Source: Rhizophagus irregularis (lineage: Eukaryota; Glomeromycota; Glomeromycetes; Glomerales; Glomeraceae). Taken from it: a stretch of 64,000 nt of DNA. A program made the position numbers and the translations under genes. The notes below the pieces were generated by a model. The model made no database searches and was not told the DNA's origin. It saw nothing but the letters and a program-made list of their open reading frames with translations. This document shows positions 11,223 through 22,688 of this stretch, piece by piece. The number at the start of each line of letters is the position of its first letter. The first letter of the stretch is position 1. The stretch is from assembly GCF_026210795.1 (NCBI RefSeq), contig NC_089457.1, positions 1,736,001 to 1,800,000 of the forward strand. Reading direction: 5' to 3'.

Positions 11223-13641
11223 TTAATTCGACATAATTTCAGAAATACGTTCATCTAGTTGGCTTGAAGTAATTGATTGATAAGCGGGAATTTGAGACAA
11301 AAATATATCATAATATTTTTGCTTTACAAAAAAATCACACTTGTGACAACTTGCTTGCGCAAGCTGCGTAGGTGTTATTCCATCATTAAATAATTTGCGC
11401 AATCTGTCACACCCCAACCTATTTTTCTGTTCAGCTTTTTGATCGATATTAAGCTTACTTCACATAAAAGGGATCACCCAGGATTTTGTATTTTTAATTT
11501 CTAATCTTTCAGCAAGTATTGAAAGATCATCATAAATTTGAACTAATGATGCTAAATGTAGCAAATTGAAAGACTCCGCCGCTATCACAAGGCTTTCACA
11601 ACATAACTCCTGTTTTTTCTATTGATTAATTCTGTCCATAGCGGACTTCTCGTCGACAACTGTAATTTTTTCAGCTATTAACAATTCAGCCAAGGCGTTG
11701 AATATCGCAGAAGTTTTTGATGGTTCTGAGGTAACGAGATGCTCATCATTTGATGCTAACAAAATATCACATAGTTTCTTTCCCTTCTTAAACAAAAGCA
11801 TTTGGACAGAATTCAACTTTTCTTTCATAATAGTTTTATCATCATGGTCATTTTCATCAACATCCTCATCTGAGAAAATTTCAACACAGTTAAGTTTACG
11901 TTTTTTTACTAATGATGTTGATGTAGATGCTAGTTCTTGAAATTCTTCTGACACTTCTGAAACTAATGCTTGTGATTTCACCGGCGTTTTCATTTTTGAA
12001 GTTTGTGTTTCTACTACTACAAACACTTCTGCACTGGGTATTTTTTCTGCTAATTTCAATGTGGGTGATCTTGCTGGTGCCTTTGTTGACGGTGCTTCTA
12101 CTGATACTTTTTCCGGTACTGCTACCAGTGGAGCTTGTATAGATGAATTCAATTTGGTACTTTCATTATCAGCGCTTTTATTAGCCATCGGTAACGCTTG
12201 TAGAGGTGAATTCAATTCATTATTTTCATTAGCTACCGGTGGCGCATTCAGTTCATCACTTTCATTAGCTACCGGTAGCGATTGTGAAAGTGAATTCAAT
12301 TTAGCACTTTCATTAGTTACTTGTGGCACTTGTAGAGGTGAATTCAATTCAGTACATTTATGGTAGCTTGATTCTCCTATTATAGAGTCTGAATTTGAAA
12401 TATCAGCAGTTTGAGAATTATTATTACCTATAAAATTAAGATGTAAATTATTATAAAGTTTTATAATCAAGAATAATTCTATAATTGACAAATATGACTT
12501 ACAGAAATTATTAATTTTTGTCATCCAGTTATCAATATAATAAAAATAATCTTTCATCGCATTTTAGCTGCGATAAGCTGGCAATGTCATGCTGGCTCAC
12601 GTTATATCTGAAATAGTAATATTATTTTTTATGTGGTTTTGGTTACCAAATTTTTCAATACATCGCAGATTTAAATTTGCCCAAATATTTTCTGCTGTAT
12701 CAAAAGTTGTGAGATTGTTCATTGCTAAATCACAGTTTATAACGCGGGCAAGTTCTGAGTTATTAGACTCGCGATATAATGCTGAGCGAAGAGTTGATGT
12801 TGAAGATTCAAAGAGGAAATGTTCGTGTGTTGAATAATTTAACAATTGTTTTAAGGATTCATCAACATTAGAATCAGTATCAGCTGTACCAGCTGTGTCA
12901 CTTGAACGCGTATTTTCCGCCATTACTGAAGTAGAGTACTTTTGCAATTTGTTCTATTATTAAAAATTAACAAAGAAAGGTAAGATATAAATTTTATAAA
13001 TTAAAAATTAATATCATTTTTATACTTTACCTCTAATCTAACATTATGATTCAAAACTAATTCGTATTTACTTTTATATAATTCATATAGAGACTTGTAA
13101 TGCTGAAGTTCAGCCAGATTATCCTGAAAAAACAAAAAAAAATAAAAATAAAATTACAGTTGTCTAGGAACAAAAAAAAAAAGACAAAAAAAAAGGTGGA
13201 CAAAATTGTCCAGAGACGAAAAAAAAGTGAAAAAAAGGTGGACAAAATTGTCCGAGAGACGAAAAAAAAGTGAAAAAAAGTGGACAAAGTTGTCCAGATG
13301 AAAAAAAAAGTGAAAAAAGTGGACAAAGTTGTTCTGACAAAAAAAAAAAGCAAAAAAAAGTGGACAAAATTGTCCAGACGAAAAAAAGTGAAGTAAAAAT
13401 GGACAAAGTTGTTCAGAGACGAAAAAAAAAGTGGACGAAGTTGTCCAGAGAGTAGAGACGAAAAAAAAGGATAAAGTCGAAAAAAAAAAGTGGACAAAGT
13501 TGTCCAAAACCGAAAAATGGACAAAAACAAAATAAAGGGAAAGGAGACAAAATTATCATATACCTTATCGATAAATGTAAAATTTGACAATGATTCCTCC
13601 AGATCAAAATATATACGACCTTCATTTTTTTTATATGACAT
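11223..13641 (-). pseudogene. Second gene of the hAT element, unknown function (decayed)
   Basis: I do not recognise the family. The likely exon 1 is 13564-13641 (MSYKKNEGRIYFDLEESL...). A 440-nt intron full of dyad repeats follows, then exon 2 at 13031-13123 and exon 3 from 12953. All three join in frame with GT-AG borders and give a short coiled coil (ELQHYKSLYELYKSKYELV ... NKLQKY). Then come an N/T-rich region, a 75-nt intron (12428-12502), and a low-complexity region repeating NES..LNSPLQ.LPVA. A basic motif VKKRKLN and an acidic patch [11 protein letters not shown] suggest a nuclear protein. In-frame stops near 12596, 12565, 11619 and 11462 break it. The C-terminal part ends ...QLDERISEIMSN. 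Accessory genes of large hAT elements are poorly known. Confidence 0.6.
13190..13515. repeat. GTGGACAAAATTGTCCAGAGACG array in an intron
   Basis: About eight units of roughly 40 bp combine the dyad TGGACAAARTTGTCCA with an A-rich spacer. They fill the predicted first intron (13124-13563) of the second gene. The core dyad matches the arrays at 5594 and 10440, but the spacers differ. What is shared is the dyad, not the whole unit. Confidence 0.8.
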
Positions 13642-14179
13642 TCTTACTCTATCTTGCTCGAAAGTATACGAATCAATTTTTTTATCCGTCTTTATTCAAA
13701 TAAGAGAAAGTGCTGTTGAAATTAAGCTTTCATCATCATCAGGTAAATAAACTTTTTCCCGCAAATTTTGAATTGAGAACTGAACAGGGTGTTTTTGACA
13801 TTTCTAATATATTTATTCAATATTTTAAAAGCTGATACTTTATTTTTTATTTTTAAAATGAAAAGGGAAGAAAGCAATTGGGATACTAAAAACTGTAAAA
13901 ACTGATATTTATTTAATTGATCAAATAATAACATTTGATAACACGATTGTTTTGATACGTAATTGTATATTATAATACGTTTGATAGAATGAGTTTTGAT
14001 ACAATGATATATATAATTGTTAAAATAATGTATTGATTATGGCTGAATAATCTGATATATTATTATTATTTTAATTGGATTTTGGAAATAATATTTCCGT
14101 ATTCTGGTGAGAAAATTTTTTTTTCACTTCGGTAGGAATATTTTACAAAAAAAAATGATCATGTGAAGATGATCTACAG

Positions 14180-14345
14180 TCAATCATAATTTTTGAGATT
14201 ATTTGCAGATTTGTGAATTATTTGCGAATTATTTGCAGATTTGCAGATTATTTGTGTATTTGCGGATTATTTGCAATTGCAAATTTGCGAATAATTATTC
14301 TTCAAAATCTGCAACATTCCGCAATATCGCAAATCACAATTAATC
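14180..14345. repeat. Right subterminal array of the hAT element
   Basis: Repeats of GCAGATTATTTGYGAATTATTTGC lie just inside the right end, inverse to the left subterminal array at 5405-5595. Confidence 0.65.
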
Positions 14346-14383
14346 CGCAATTAAGGTATTACGGACACATCTTTACCTATCAT

Positions 14384-15161
14384 GCATATATATTAAATCC
14401 TAATTTTTTGCTGATTTTTCATAATATCACAATAATAAATATTTATATAGAATCTATTTCATCTATTCAATTTACAGTTCATATTATTATCTAAAAATTC
14501 ACGTTCTTAATAACAATAATAAAAAAAAGAAAGAGAATATTTATTAATTTAATTTTAAAAAAATTCCCCCTCTCTTCCCATTCTACTTACTATTAGTCCC
14601 ATTACAAAGCCCAGTATAATAGTATCCAATAGCTGCAAACAAGAGTCTTTAAAGATACAAAAAAAGGGAGATTAATAAACATTCTCAATTTAAAAAAATC
14701 TCCTTTACCCATTCAATTTACTGTTTGTATCATTTTTCAAGAAGCCACGTCTTTAAAGAAAAAAAAAGAATAGGTATATTAGTAATATTCTCAACTCAGA
14801 AAATCACTTTTCAACTTACATTCTAAAGTCCAGGTTCATCTAAGAAGTTCGGCAACCTAAAGAAATAGAAAAAGAAATATTAGTAACGTTTCTTTAATAT
14901 TAAAATAATCTGCACCTTTTCAACTTACATTCCAAAGCCCAACTTTATTAATATTATAGTAATATGATGAAACTTGTTACTACTAAGATATATATGCTGT
15001 GCATATTGTAAATAAAGTAACCTATCCAAAGTTTACATTTTGTTATTGTCTAATCTAAAATTTTTGAGTATATTATCATAAAAATTAAACTTCCTATACA
15101 TTTTCGCATCTTCTTTCCTTTTCTTGTTGATGATATTCACTATCTTAAGATTTTTTGCCTA
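14384..15161. repeat. Diverged tandem units of about 110 bp, otherwise empty
   Basis: About four loosely similar units lie between 14490 and 14955. Each has a TTTAAAGAAAAAAA-like block, an ATTAGTAATATTCTCAA-like block and TTACATTCYAAAGYCCA. No ORF is supported. The interval separates the hAT element from the LINE tail. Confidence 0.45.
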
Positions 15162-15444
15162 TTTTTTTTTTTTTTTTTTAAAAAAACTTTATTATAGATG
15201 CGATCATGTCCTATTATAATTACGCTTACTTACATATATAAACTTACAAATATAAGATAAACAAATACATATAAGAATTAAGCATTATGAAACATGACTA
15301 CTTTTCATAAAAAACAAGTTGACCTGTCATCTAAACGATCACATTATTGTTAAAAACCATGATGCGACCTCAAATTCAAAAGTGACTGTCATGATCTACC
15401 TAAAAATTTGCCCAATAGTCACCTCGATGGAATGCCAAATCATT

Positions 15445-18400
15445 TCATTTATTCCAATTACTTTCTAACATATTATAGTCAACATCTTTAACACCCACTT
15501 CAGTGCGTTTACTATATGACTTAGCTTTTTTATCTTTACCGCTAATACTGCACCGCTTTTCTTCCTTTATTTGTAACTCATTTCTTAGTTCCCAAATAAG
15601 CATTTTGAATTCTAATAAAACTCTCCCAGTTATTTGTTTCAGTACCTTATACAACAATTTTTCTTCAGTTATTTTATAGCACCTTAATAATTCTATTAAC
15701 TGACAACTGACTTGATTCTTCATTAAAAATGTAAAATCATATAAGCATCCAATTTTCCACATACCAAGCTCATTAATTTTACCTTTTAATTCTTGTATAT
15801 CTATATCATCTCTTGAATACTCCTGTATAATTTTAGCTAAAAAAATTTTTAATTGTTTGAGTATATCTTGCACAACATTTTGAATCTTACTACATTTCCA
15901 AAAATGATCAAAGGTTTCTTCTTCTATTTTACAAAAATTACATTTCCAATCTTCATCATATAGATCTGGCCTACGCTTTTTTAAATTAGCACAAGTTGGT
16001 AATTCATTACAACAAATTTTAATCCTAAATGATTGTAAATAATGATCCTCAAACAATGTATCATATTGATTTATGTTATTTAACTTTAAAGATATTTTCC
16101 AATCTATCAACCTTAATAGATTTGATTGTCTATAAACTTTATTATGGTATAGCATTAGAAATTCTTCTATAAATTGAGCGTCCTTTATTCCCTTTATCAT
16201 AAGAATGGGGTTACGTTCTATAGGCATATCTTTCCAACAAACCGTACCATTGTGTAATAACAATTTATCCTCTATTATTAATACATTTTTCTCAGCATCA
16301 GATTTAGCGAGCTTATCTGCTTCCTTATTATAATCATAATCACTATGCACTTTAACTTTAGTTATCTTTACTTTGAGACTATAGATCCTAATTATCTTGA
16401 ATAAACATAACCATAAAACCTTATAATTAACTTTTGATCTTTCTATATCTTTAATCATCAAAAAGTTTAAATCATCAAATGTATTAACTACCCATTGAGA
16501 ATCACTATATATTTCAACATTTGCAGCTTTAGGACAGATCATTAAACTTAATATCACTGCCATTAATTCAGCCTTATTAGAGGAAGGATTATCTACAATT
16601 CCACAATTAAAACTTTTCTTTATAGGGGCACTAATTACGAACGCAAACCCATCATTATTTCGTTAGTCGCTACATTTTTCATCGACTCATCTGTATAAAT
16701 CTCTATATCAGTTTCTTGCGTTAAACTATTTGCAATTTCTATCAACGCATTACGATAATCACTTGGATGTATATATTTGAATAAGCCATTCACTTTTTCA
16801 ATAATACATTCATTCATAGACGTTTTTCTGTAGTATTTACATTCCGCTTGAGCTAACGCCTCGTAAATAGCTATATCTGCTATATAACGATCATTTTGTA
16901 TTAAATTTGCATTAATTTTAACACAATTCTCTATATTAATATCTGCTATACACCTTACTTTAATGTTACTTCTTTTATTTCTGATTTAATTCATTTTCAC
17001 TTCACATTCTCCACATTTTTTAAGGATTGGTAACTGTACTGATGGTGATATTTGATCATTTTCTAGGTTTTGTATCCAATGTTCTATACGAATTTTGTCC
17101 TCATTTGGATTATCTAAAACACGACCTATTATAGGTTTACCCATTTGATCATGAAAGGTTGTTATCCAATTTTTTGTTTTTAAATTATCAATTTTTGTGT
17201 CTACACTATGTATATTATATCCTAATTAATAATCAGTTTTCACTTTCTTAGATTTTAAAGGTTCTTCAATAAGCTTAGTTTCTATAAACTTGAACCAACT
17301 AGGGATTCTACCCTGTGTATTTATCTTAGTTCTGTGTTTCAAATCTTTATATCTCAAAATACGTGTACCATCTGATAACATTAACTGACTAGCGAAATAA
17401 ACATTTTTCCCTTTCAGTTCCTTACTAATTCCATTTGTAAATATTTCTTTATGTGTACATATTTCTACTATTGGTATTAATCCCCCTTGAATCTGATTAA
17501 CTTTCACACCACTTGATTTTATGGTTAACATATTGTCGTATAAAAGTGCTAAAACATGAGCTAACAAACAGTGTTTTACTTGTAAGTCTTTCAAACTGAT
17601 ATTCCATGTTGCTAATGGAGATTTATTAGATAATAATTCACTTTGCAATTGTTTACAATCTATTTTAAAAATATCTTTCATCACACCTTTTGATATCACT
17701 TGATTGTATAATCTACTTAACTGTCTTTAAGCTTGAATCGTATTAATATTTTTGATAGTAATATAGTCCAATGATGAATGTATAATACTATTAGGAGTAG
17801 TAAGTGGCAATGACACTTTTCTTTTAAACATATATCTACAGGTAGAATTTAATTTTTCTGTTTGAGAATTTGTCTAAACTAACAATTATGCTTTATAGTC
17901 AACACGAAGAATGATTATGTGATTATATATATATTTCATCTGCAAATCCATTATTTGTTTGAAGCTAATTGTTTTATTATATCTTTTAATAATATCCTTA
18001 CACTGATTAAAGACATAATTAGTTCTTAAATCTAAATTAATCCAGACACCTAAAATTCTCACAGATTCTTTTGATGTTAATGGTTTAACCATTCTTTTTG
18101 ATGATCTGAAATTAACTTCAACAATATCTTTATCTAACTTTTTATTCGTTATTATTTCAAACTTATCATAATTTGTTTGTATATTATTCATAATGTTGAA
18201 TTAATCTGCAATTTTCAAGATCTGCTCTAACTGAGCTTTATTTTTAGTAATCCGCGTGACGTCATCCATGTATGACTGTGATGATATATTGATTCTGAGT
18301 TTTTCTTCTTGGTCTGATTGTACATTACTTTTAAAGCAATGCTCAATTTCATATCCCATTTTTACTGAATTAATTTCTGCAAGCAATGGATCGTAATAAA

Positions 18401-20703
18401 TTGTCCATAGCAGAGGTGAAATGACCTCACCTTGATCTATTCCTATAATAGACGTATATTGTTTCGTTATTCCTTTTTCTTTTATAACACTTTTTTTACT
18501 ATTCATAAATAAATTAATCATTAAACAGATCAAAACCTCTGGGATCTTAATTCTTTGCAATGCTAATTTAAGCATCTTAATATCTACCCTATCGTAAGCT
18601 TTAGAGAGGTCCTGAAAAGTCAACTATAACTCTTTATTATTCTTCTTTGCATCTTCAATACAAGTATTAATGATTCTTAGAGGTGCCTCTGTAGATCCAC
18701 CAGGTAGTCTCGCGTGATTACCTCCTTTTAATATATTACGCTCTGCAATAACTTTAGATAATCTTTTTGTAACAATTTTCACTACCACTTTTCTCAAAGT
18801 TTCTAGGAGTATTATTGGTCTAGTTTTTATTAATGAGTATTCCCAATCCATTGTCTTTGGGATAGGATATAATAACGCATGTTTCCATTTTTCAGGGATA
18901 TCACCAACTTGTAAACATAAATTTGCTAATTTTAACGTAATACTTTTCATTAAAGTTTCCATGTGTTTGAGCATTTTATTCAATATTTGGGAAATTTCTG
19001 GCACTTTATCATTTGCTAGCTGTCTAATCACATGGTCTCATTCACTCTTACTAATAGGTTGAATAACCTCGTTATACCAACATTCATTTATATCTTGTTT
19101 AGGGCTATATTGACAAATCCATCTTCCTTTTAACTTTTCATTTGAATTCAACTTTTTTTCCGCAAATGATCTGAAATGTTCAATCAACTCATTTTCTATC
19201 AATTCTTCATCTGAAATTAATTGTTTTACTGAATTTTTTTCTATCACTATTTTATCCAGGATAATTTTACTTCTTTTTCTATTCAATGTAAAATCTAGAA
19301 ACCTCTTTTTATTATCTTGTAGATCCTCACTCCGTTGTTGGATATAAAACTTCATTTTCTCTTCTTTATATATTTTATTTTCTTCAGCAAAATTCGCCTG
19401 AACTAATTTAAAGGCTATCTTGACTATTTCTTTAAACTCTTTTATATTTTTATCAAGTAGCCTATCTATGTCTATTGTGAATTTAAAACATATTTCTGAT
19501 ATTGTTTCATAATGCTTTCCTATAAATATTTTACACTCTCTATAATTAGTTAAATTCAAACTTATGATCTTTTTTTCCGTTAAATTTGTTAAGATATATG
19601 ATAATTTATGTAAAAATCTCTTATAAAACACAATTGTTTTTGATAGCACTTCTTTGTTCAGGTTACCTTTCTTTTTTGGCAATTCACTATTAGCTTTTTT
19701 AAATGTATCTCGAATTGTATTCCATATTCTATTTATATTATTGATCAAAATTTCTACATTATCAATTATATCTTTTTCTTTATCCAATAACTTTTCTATT
19801 TTTTCTGCATATGTTTCCCATAATTGACTATCTATTTTCTTATAATCCACTTTCAAATTGTTATTATTATGTTTTTTCTTTTTAAATAATTGTTTTGTAT
19901 GAAACAGATCATCTATTTGGAAATATATCATTACGGCTGAATGATCAGTTTCAAATATGTGGGACTTTATTCGTAGACACGTAAATAGTATCTGGTACTA
20001 AATCTTTTGTGACCCATATATAATTGATTCTAGATTTTTTATCTGATCTATTCCATATATTCAACGGTTTATCTTGGTGAATTAAATTAATATTAACCAT
20101 AACGTTCTTTTTTAATATCTGAAAAATATGATCTTTCCAAAAAATTTTTTGATTTGCTCTTTGTTGAGCTATTGCTGTATTATAACTTGCATTAAAATCT
20201 CTAACACAAACTATTTTAGCTTGTAATTTTTTTTCAACTGTTAAAATTTCTTCTAATTTTGTATAAAATTCCAAAATTTTATCTTTATAACTATTATTCG
20301 AAAAGTTATAAATTGCGATTATTGTGAAACGAATCTTTTCCTTCAACAGTAATGTAAGTTTTAAAGCTCGACCTTCAATGATATCTTTTTTAATAACATA
20401 TTTTGCATAATCATTATTCATTATAATCCCGACTTCAGTTGAAAAATAGTTGTCACTGTCGCATAACCACCAAGTCGTTATATCCTTATAATCTTTATAA
20501 ATCATTTTCGCACTAGCAGTTTGAAGTTTTGTTTCTGTAATTATTAAACAACTAATCTTATTAATTTTCATATAATTTAAAACTTGTTCTTGCTTAAGTG
20601 TTGTATTTAATCCTGACACATTAATTGTTGTTATCTTAAATGTATTATTAATGTCTATAATACCATCAATAGATGGTCGAATATCTATAGGTTATACTAT
20701 CAT
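15445..20703 (-). pseudogene. LINE ORF2: endonuclease, reverse transcriptase, RNase H
   Basis: Domains in order are as follows. The APE-type endonuclease is at 19951-20619 (ITETK; RDFNASYN; ETDHSA at the end after a frameshift). A linker with heptad-like charge follows (19038-19931). The RT is at about 18201-19031 (FQDLSKAYDRVD, DQGEVISPLLW, catalytic SYMDD) with a thumb region down to 17226. RNase H lies at 16800-16260 (IEIYTDES, EIYSDSQW, KVHSDYDYNKEADKLAK). A zinc motif CNFCKIEEETFDHFWKC is at about 15885-15945. ORF2 probably starts at ATG 20703, overlapping the preceding ORF's stop as ATGA. In-frame stops at about 20692, 19038, 18624 (ELxLTF) and 18201, and frameshifts near 19945 and 17880-17700, make it inactive. 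Most stops need only one transition. Confidence 0.9.
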
Positions 20704-20981
20704 TGTTGATTATATTGGAGGTTGGTTGTTCCATTATTGAATTCCCTAGCCCTGTCTTTATTGACATATAGTATTTGGTTGTTCATTAAATGGTCAAATT
20801 TTTCAGACATATCTGTCAAAATACTAAACGCCTGATCCATTCTGGCTTCAAAATTATCTAATCGTTGTGTATTTCCTTTTTGACTATTTGGGGACAAAGG
20901 TGATGTACCCAACACGGTTGATGGTTCATATATGAACTTTTCTGTCTCAACTGTTTTATTTACTTCACTATCTTTTTCCAT
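20700..20981 (-). CDS. Small ORF between LINE ORF1 and ORF2
   Basis: This 93-residue ORF follows ORF1 and ends at a TGA that overlaps the probable ORF2 start (ATGA, 20700-20703). That arrangement would suit reinitiation. It has a Ser/Pro-rich start and a predicted helical stretch (LDNFEARMDQAFSILTDMSEKF). It could be the beginning of ORF2 displaced by a frameshift, or a separate small protein. No domain is recognised. Confidence 0.5.
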   Translation of the reverse strand: MEKDSEVNKTVETEKFIYEPSTVLGTSPLSPNSQKGNTQRLDNFEARMDQAFSILTDMSEKFDHLMNNQILYVNKDRAREFNNGTTNLQYNQQ

Positions 20982-21044
20982 AGGAGATAATGTACAAGTT
21001 TGTACATTTAGCGAAATATTTTTTTTGATATATACATCACGTGT

Positions 21045-21971
21045 TTATTGAAATTTTTTTACCCTTTTATTATTATTATTCATGAACGTATTATCATCTT
21101 TAAAAAACATTAATTCTACTTTTCTATTACTCAAAATCTCAGCTTGATTAATATGATTAATTTCTAAATTTGAAACCCTCTCATTCAATCTTTGTATCAT
21201 ATTCATGAATTTTTCCATCTGTCGTTCCAATCTATCCAGCCTATCACCCTCATTATTAACTGGTGTAGGATTAATATTCTGTTGATTCCAAGGTTTTCTT
21301 ACTGGTTCTTGTGTCTCTTGTTGTTTTCCTTTTCCTTTGTAAGATTGAGATGGACCTTGACTTGATGTTAAAACATTTGCTCTTACATTGGGTACTGTCT
21401 TAATTTTCTTTGCAGCCTCAGCATAATTTGAAGGACCTTGTAATGGCATTTCTTGTTCACCTTCCTCCCAATTGTGCATACCTTCTGACTTATCAGATTG
21501 ATATTGTGAATTTCTCAGAAATAATGGTCTGAATCCCATACTTGGTCTGGGTGCTTTTACTCCATATCTACTATAAATCTGTTGATATACTTCATGTGTT
21601 GATGACATGTTTCTTTTCCTTTGATTTTCTGGACATGTTCTGACTCAATGATAGGGAGAACTACAAACGTGGCATGTGACTGCATCATAATTAATGAAAA
21701 CTAAGCCTCGATTGTTGAAAGAGAATTTTTTTCTTAGGGCATTATTAAAGTCGTTCTCATTATCAAAAAAGACAAATGCAAACCTTTTTTTCTCATAATT
21801 TTTTGAAAACCTATTCTTAAATACAAAACATGATTTCGCCTTCATTTGTATGATAATATCTTTCAAATCTGCAGCGTATGTACCTACGGGTAAATTAGCT
21901 AATTTCAACCTATATTTAAAACGTAAATTCCTTTCGTCCTTAGTTAAGTTAGATGGAAAAATCCTAAACGC
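21045..21971 (-). pseudogene. LINE ORF1, C-terminal part: RRM-like region and CCHC knuckle
   Basis: This continues the ORF1 segment at 34824-35413, from which the Gypsy insertion separates it. The junction reads ...CKYA|FRIFPSNL in frame after removal of one ACGC copy. It includes a second RRM-like fold (LKLANLPVGTYAADL ... RFAFVFFDNENDF) and a zinc knuckle C-x2-C-x4-H-x4-C (CHVCSSPYH[stop]VRTC). It then has an A/Q/P-rich stretch and a coiled coil (LDRLERQMEKFMNMIQRL). The stop within the knuckle (about 21642) disables it. The annotated piece that appears to start at 22004 reads through from LTR sequence and is not a real start. Confidence 0.8.
21968..21971. repeat. Gypsy target duplication, left copy (ACGC)
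   Basis: ACGC immediately precedes the left LTR and recurs at 34824-34827 after the right LTR. Confidence 0.9.
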
Positions 21972-22657
21972 TGTCACCCACGTCTGCCACCCGTGGATAA
22001 ACACCTCTTTCTCATTTAACTTATTTCTCGTTACTTTGCTTGGTTTAGATTTTGTTTTTCTTTTAACTTCTCGCTTTCTTTCTCATATATCCGTAGTATT
22101 TATTCTCAATACTACTGCTCATTCATAATATTCCCAAAATATTATGCTGCCTGTAATATTTATTCTTTCAAATATTACCATCTTATTTCTTATAAACTGC
22201 GAGAGTTCTCCTAACTTCTTATATTTCATACAATAAAACGAGAATAACTCCTCTTACTTTACTTTTCGGGACTTAATAATAATATTAATTAATTCTCAAG
22301 CGTACAATGAGCATATTCAAGATAACTTTTAATAATTAATATTTATTTTATTAAATTTGAGTCAAAACTGACTGCGGAATTCCTAACGAATCCCACCTAT
22401 ATTTATACATTTTTAAGAAAACTATTTCTACCACTTCTAACTTTTCTACTAATAAAAATTTAAGAACAATAAGAAAATAAAGATATATTATCATATGACT
22501 ATCTTGTGACTAAACTAAACTAAACTATAAATATTATTTTATCGGTTAATTATTTATCCTTCGGCTAATTATTTATCCATCGGTTAATTATTTATCCTTG
22601 TTCTATTCGGTCTTTTATTCATCTGCTCACGTGATTATCCTGATTTCTCGGGTTACA
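21972..22657 (-). repeat. Gypsy 3' LTR
   Basis: The LTR reads TGTAACCCGAG... to ...GGGTGACA on the element strand and matches 34138-34823 at every position compared. A G7-containing purine-rich stretch (22661-22675) lies just upstream in element sense and is the likely polypurine tract. Confidence 0.95.
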
Positions 22658-22675
22658 GCTATCCCCCCCAAGAAA
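22658..22675 (-). promoter_or_regulatory. Likely polypurine tract
   Basis: On the minus strand the sequence before the 3' LTR reads TTCTTGGGGGGGATAGC. It is adjacent to the LTR, where plus-strand priming occurs in Gypsy elements. The C just before the LTR is atypical. Confidence 0.6.
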
Positions 22676-22688
22676 AATTTGAGTCCCA

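Larger units (their letters stand above)
5398..14375 (-). mobile_element. Large (9 kb) hAT-type DNA transposon carrying two genes
   Basis: The left end reads TAAAGATAGGTCC and the right end is the reverse complement of TAAAGATGTGTCC. Identical 8-bp copies CCTATCAT flank it (5390-5397 and 14376-14383). The start fits the hAT end pattern, and the transposase inside is hAT. Subterminal regions at both ends (5420-5590 and 14180-14340) hold inverted arrays of GCAAATAATCTGCAAATCTG. Contents are a transposase gene (5863-10153) and a second gene (11223-13641), both minus and both decayed, plus element B inserted at 6844. Three clusters of a TGGACAAAATTGTCCA-type repeat are confined to this element. 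Confidence 0.85.

Noticed and set aside
12061-12366. 101-residue plus-strand ORF with repeated ATGG..SLSL
   Set aside because: It is antisense to the NES..LNSPLQ repeat of the second hAT gene.
13057-13641. 194-residue minus-strand ORF rich in STFF and WTTLSTF
   Set aside because: Only its first 26 residues are likely exon; the rest is translation of the intronic dyad repeat array.
21645-22004. Apparent 119-residue ORF starting inside the LTR
   Set aside because: Its first residues come from LTR sequence; the true upstream part of LINE ORF1 is at 34824-35413.
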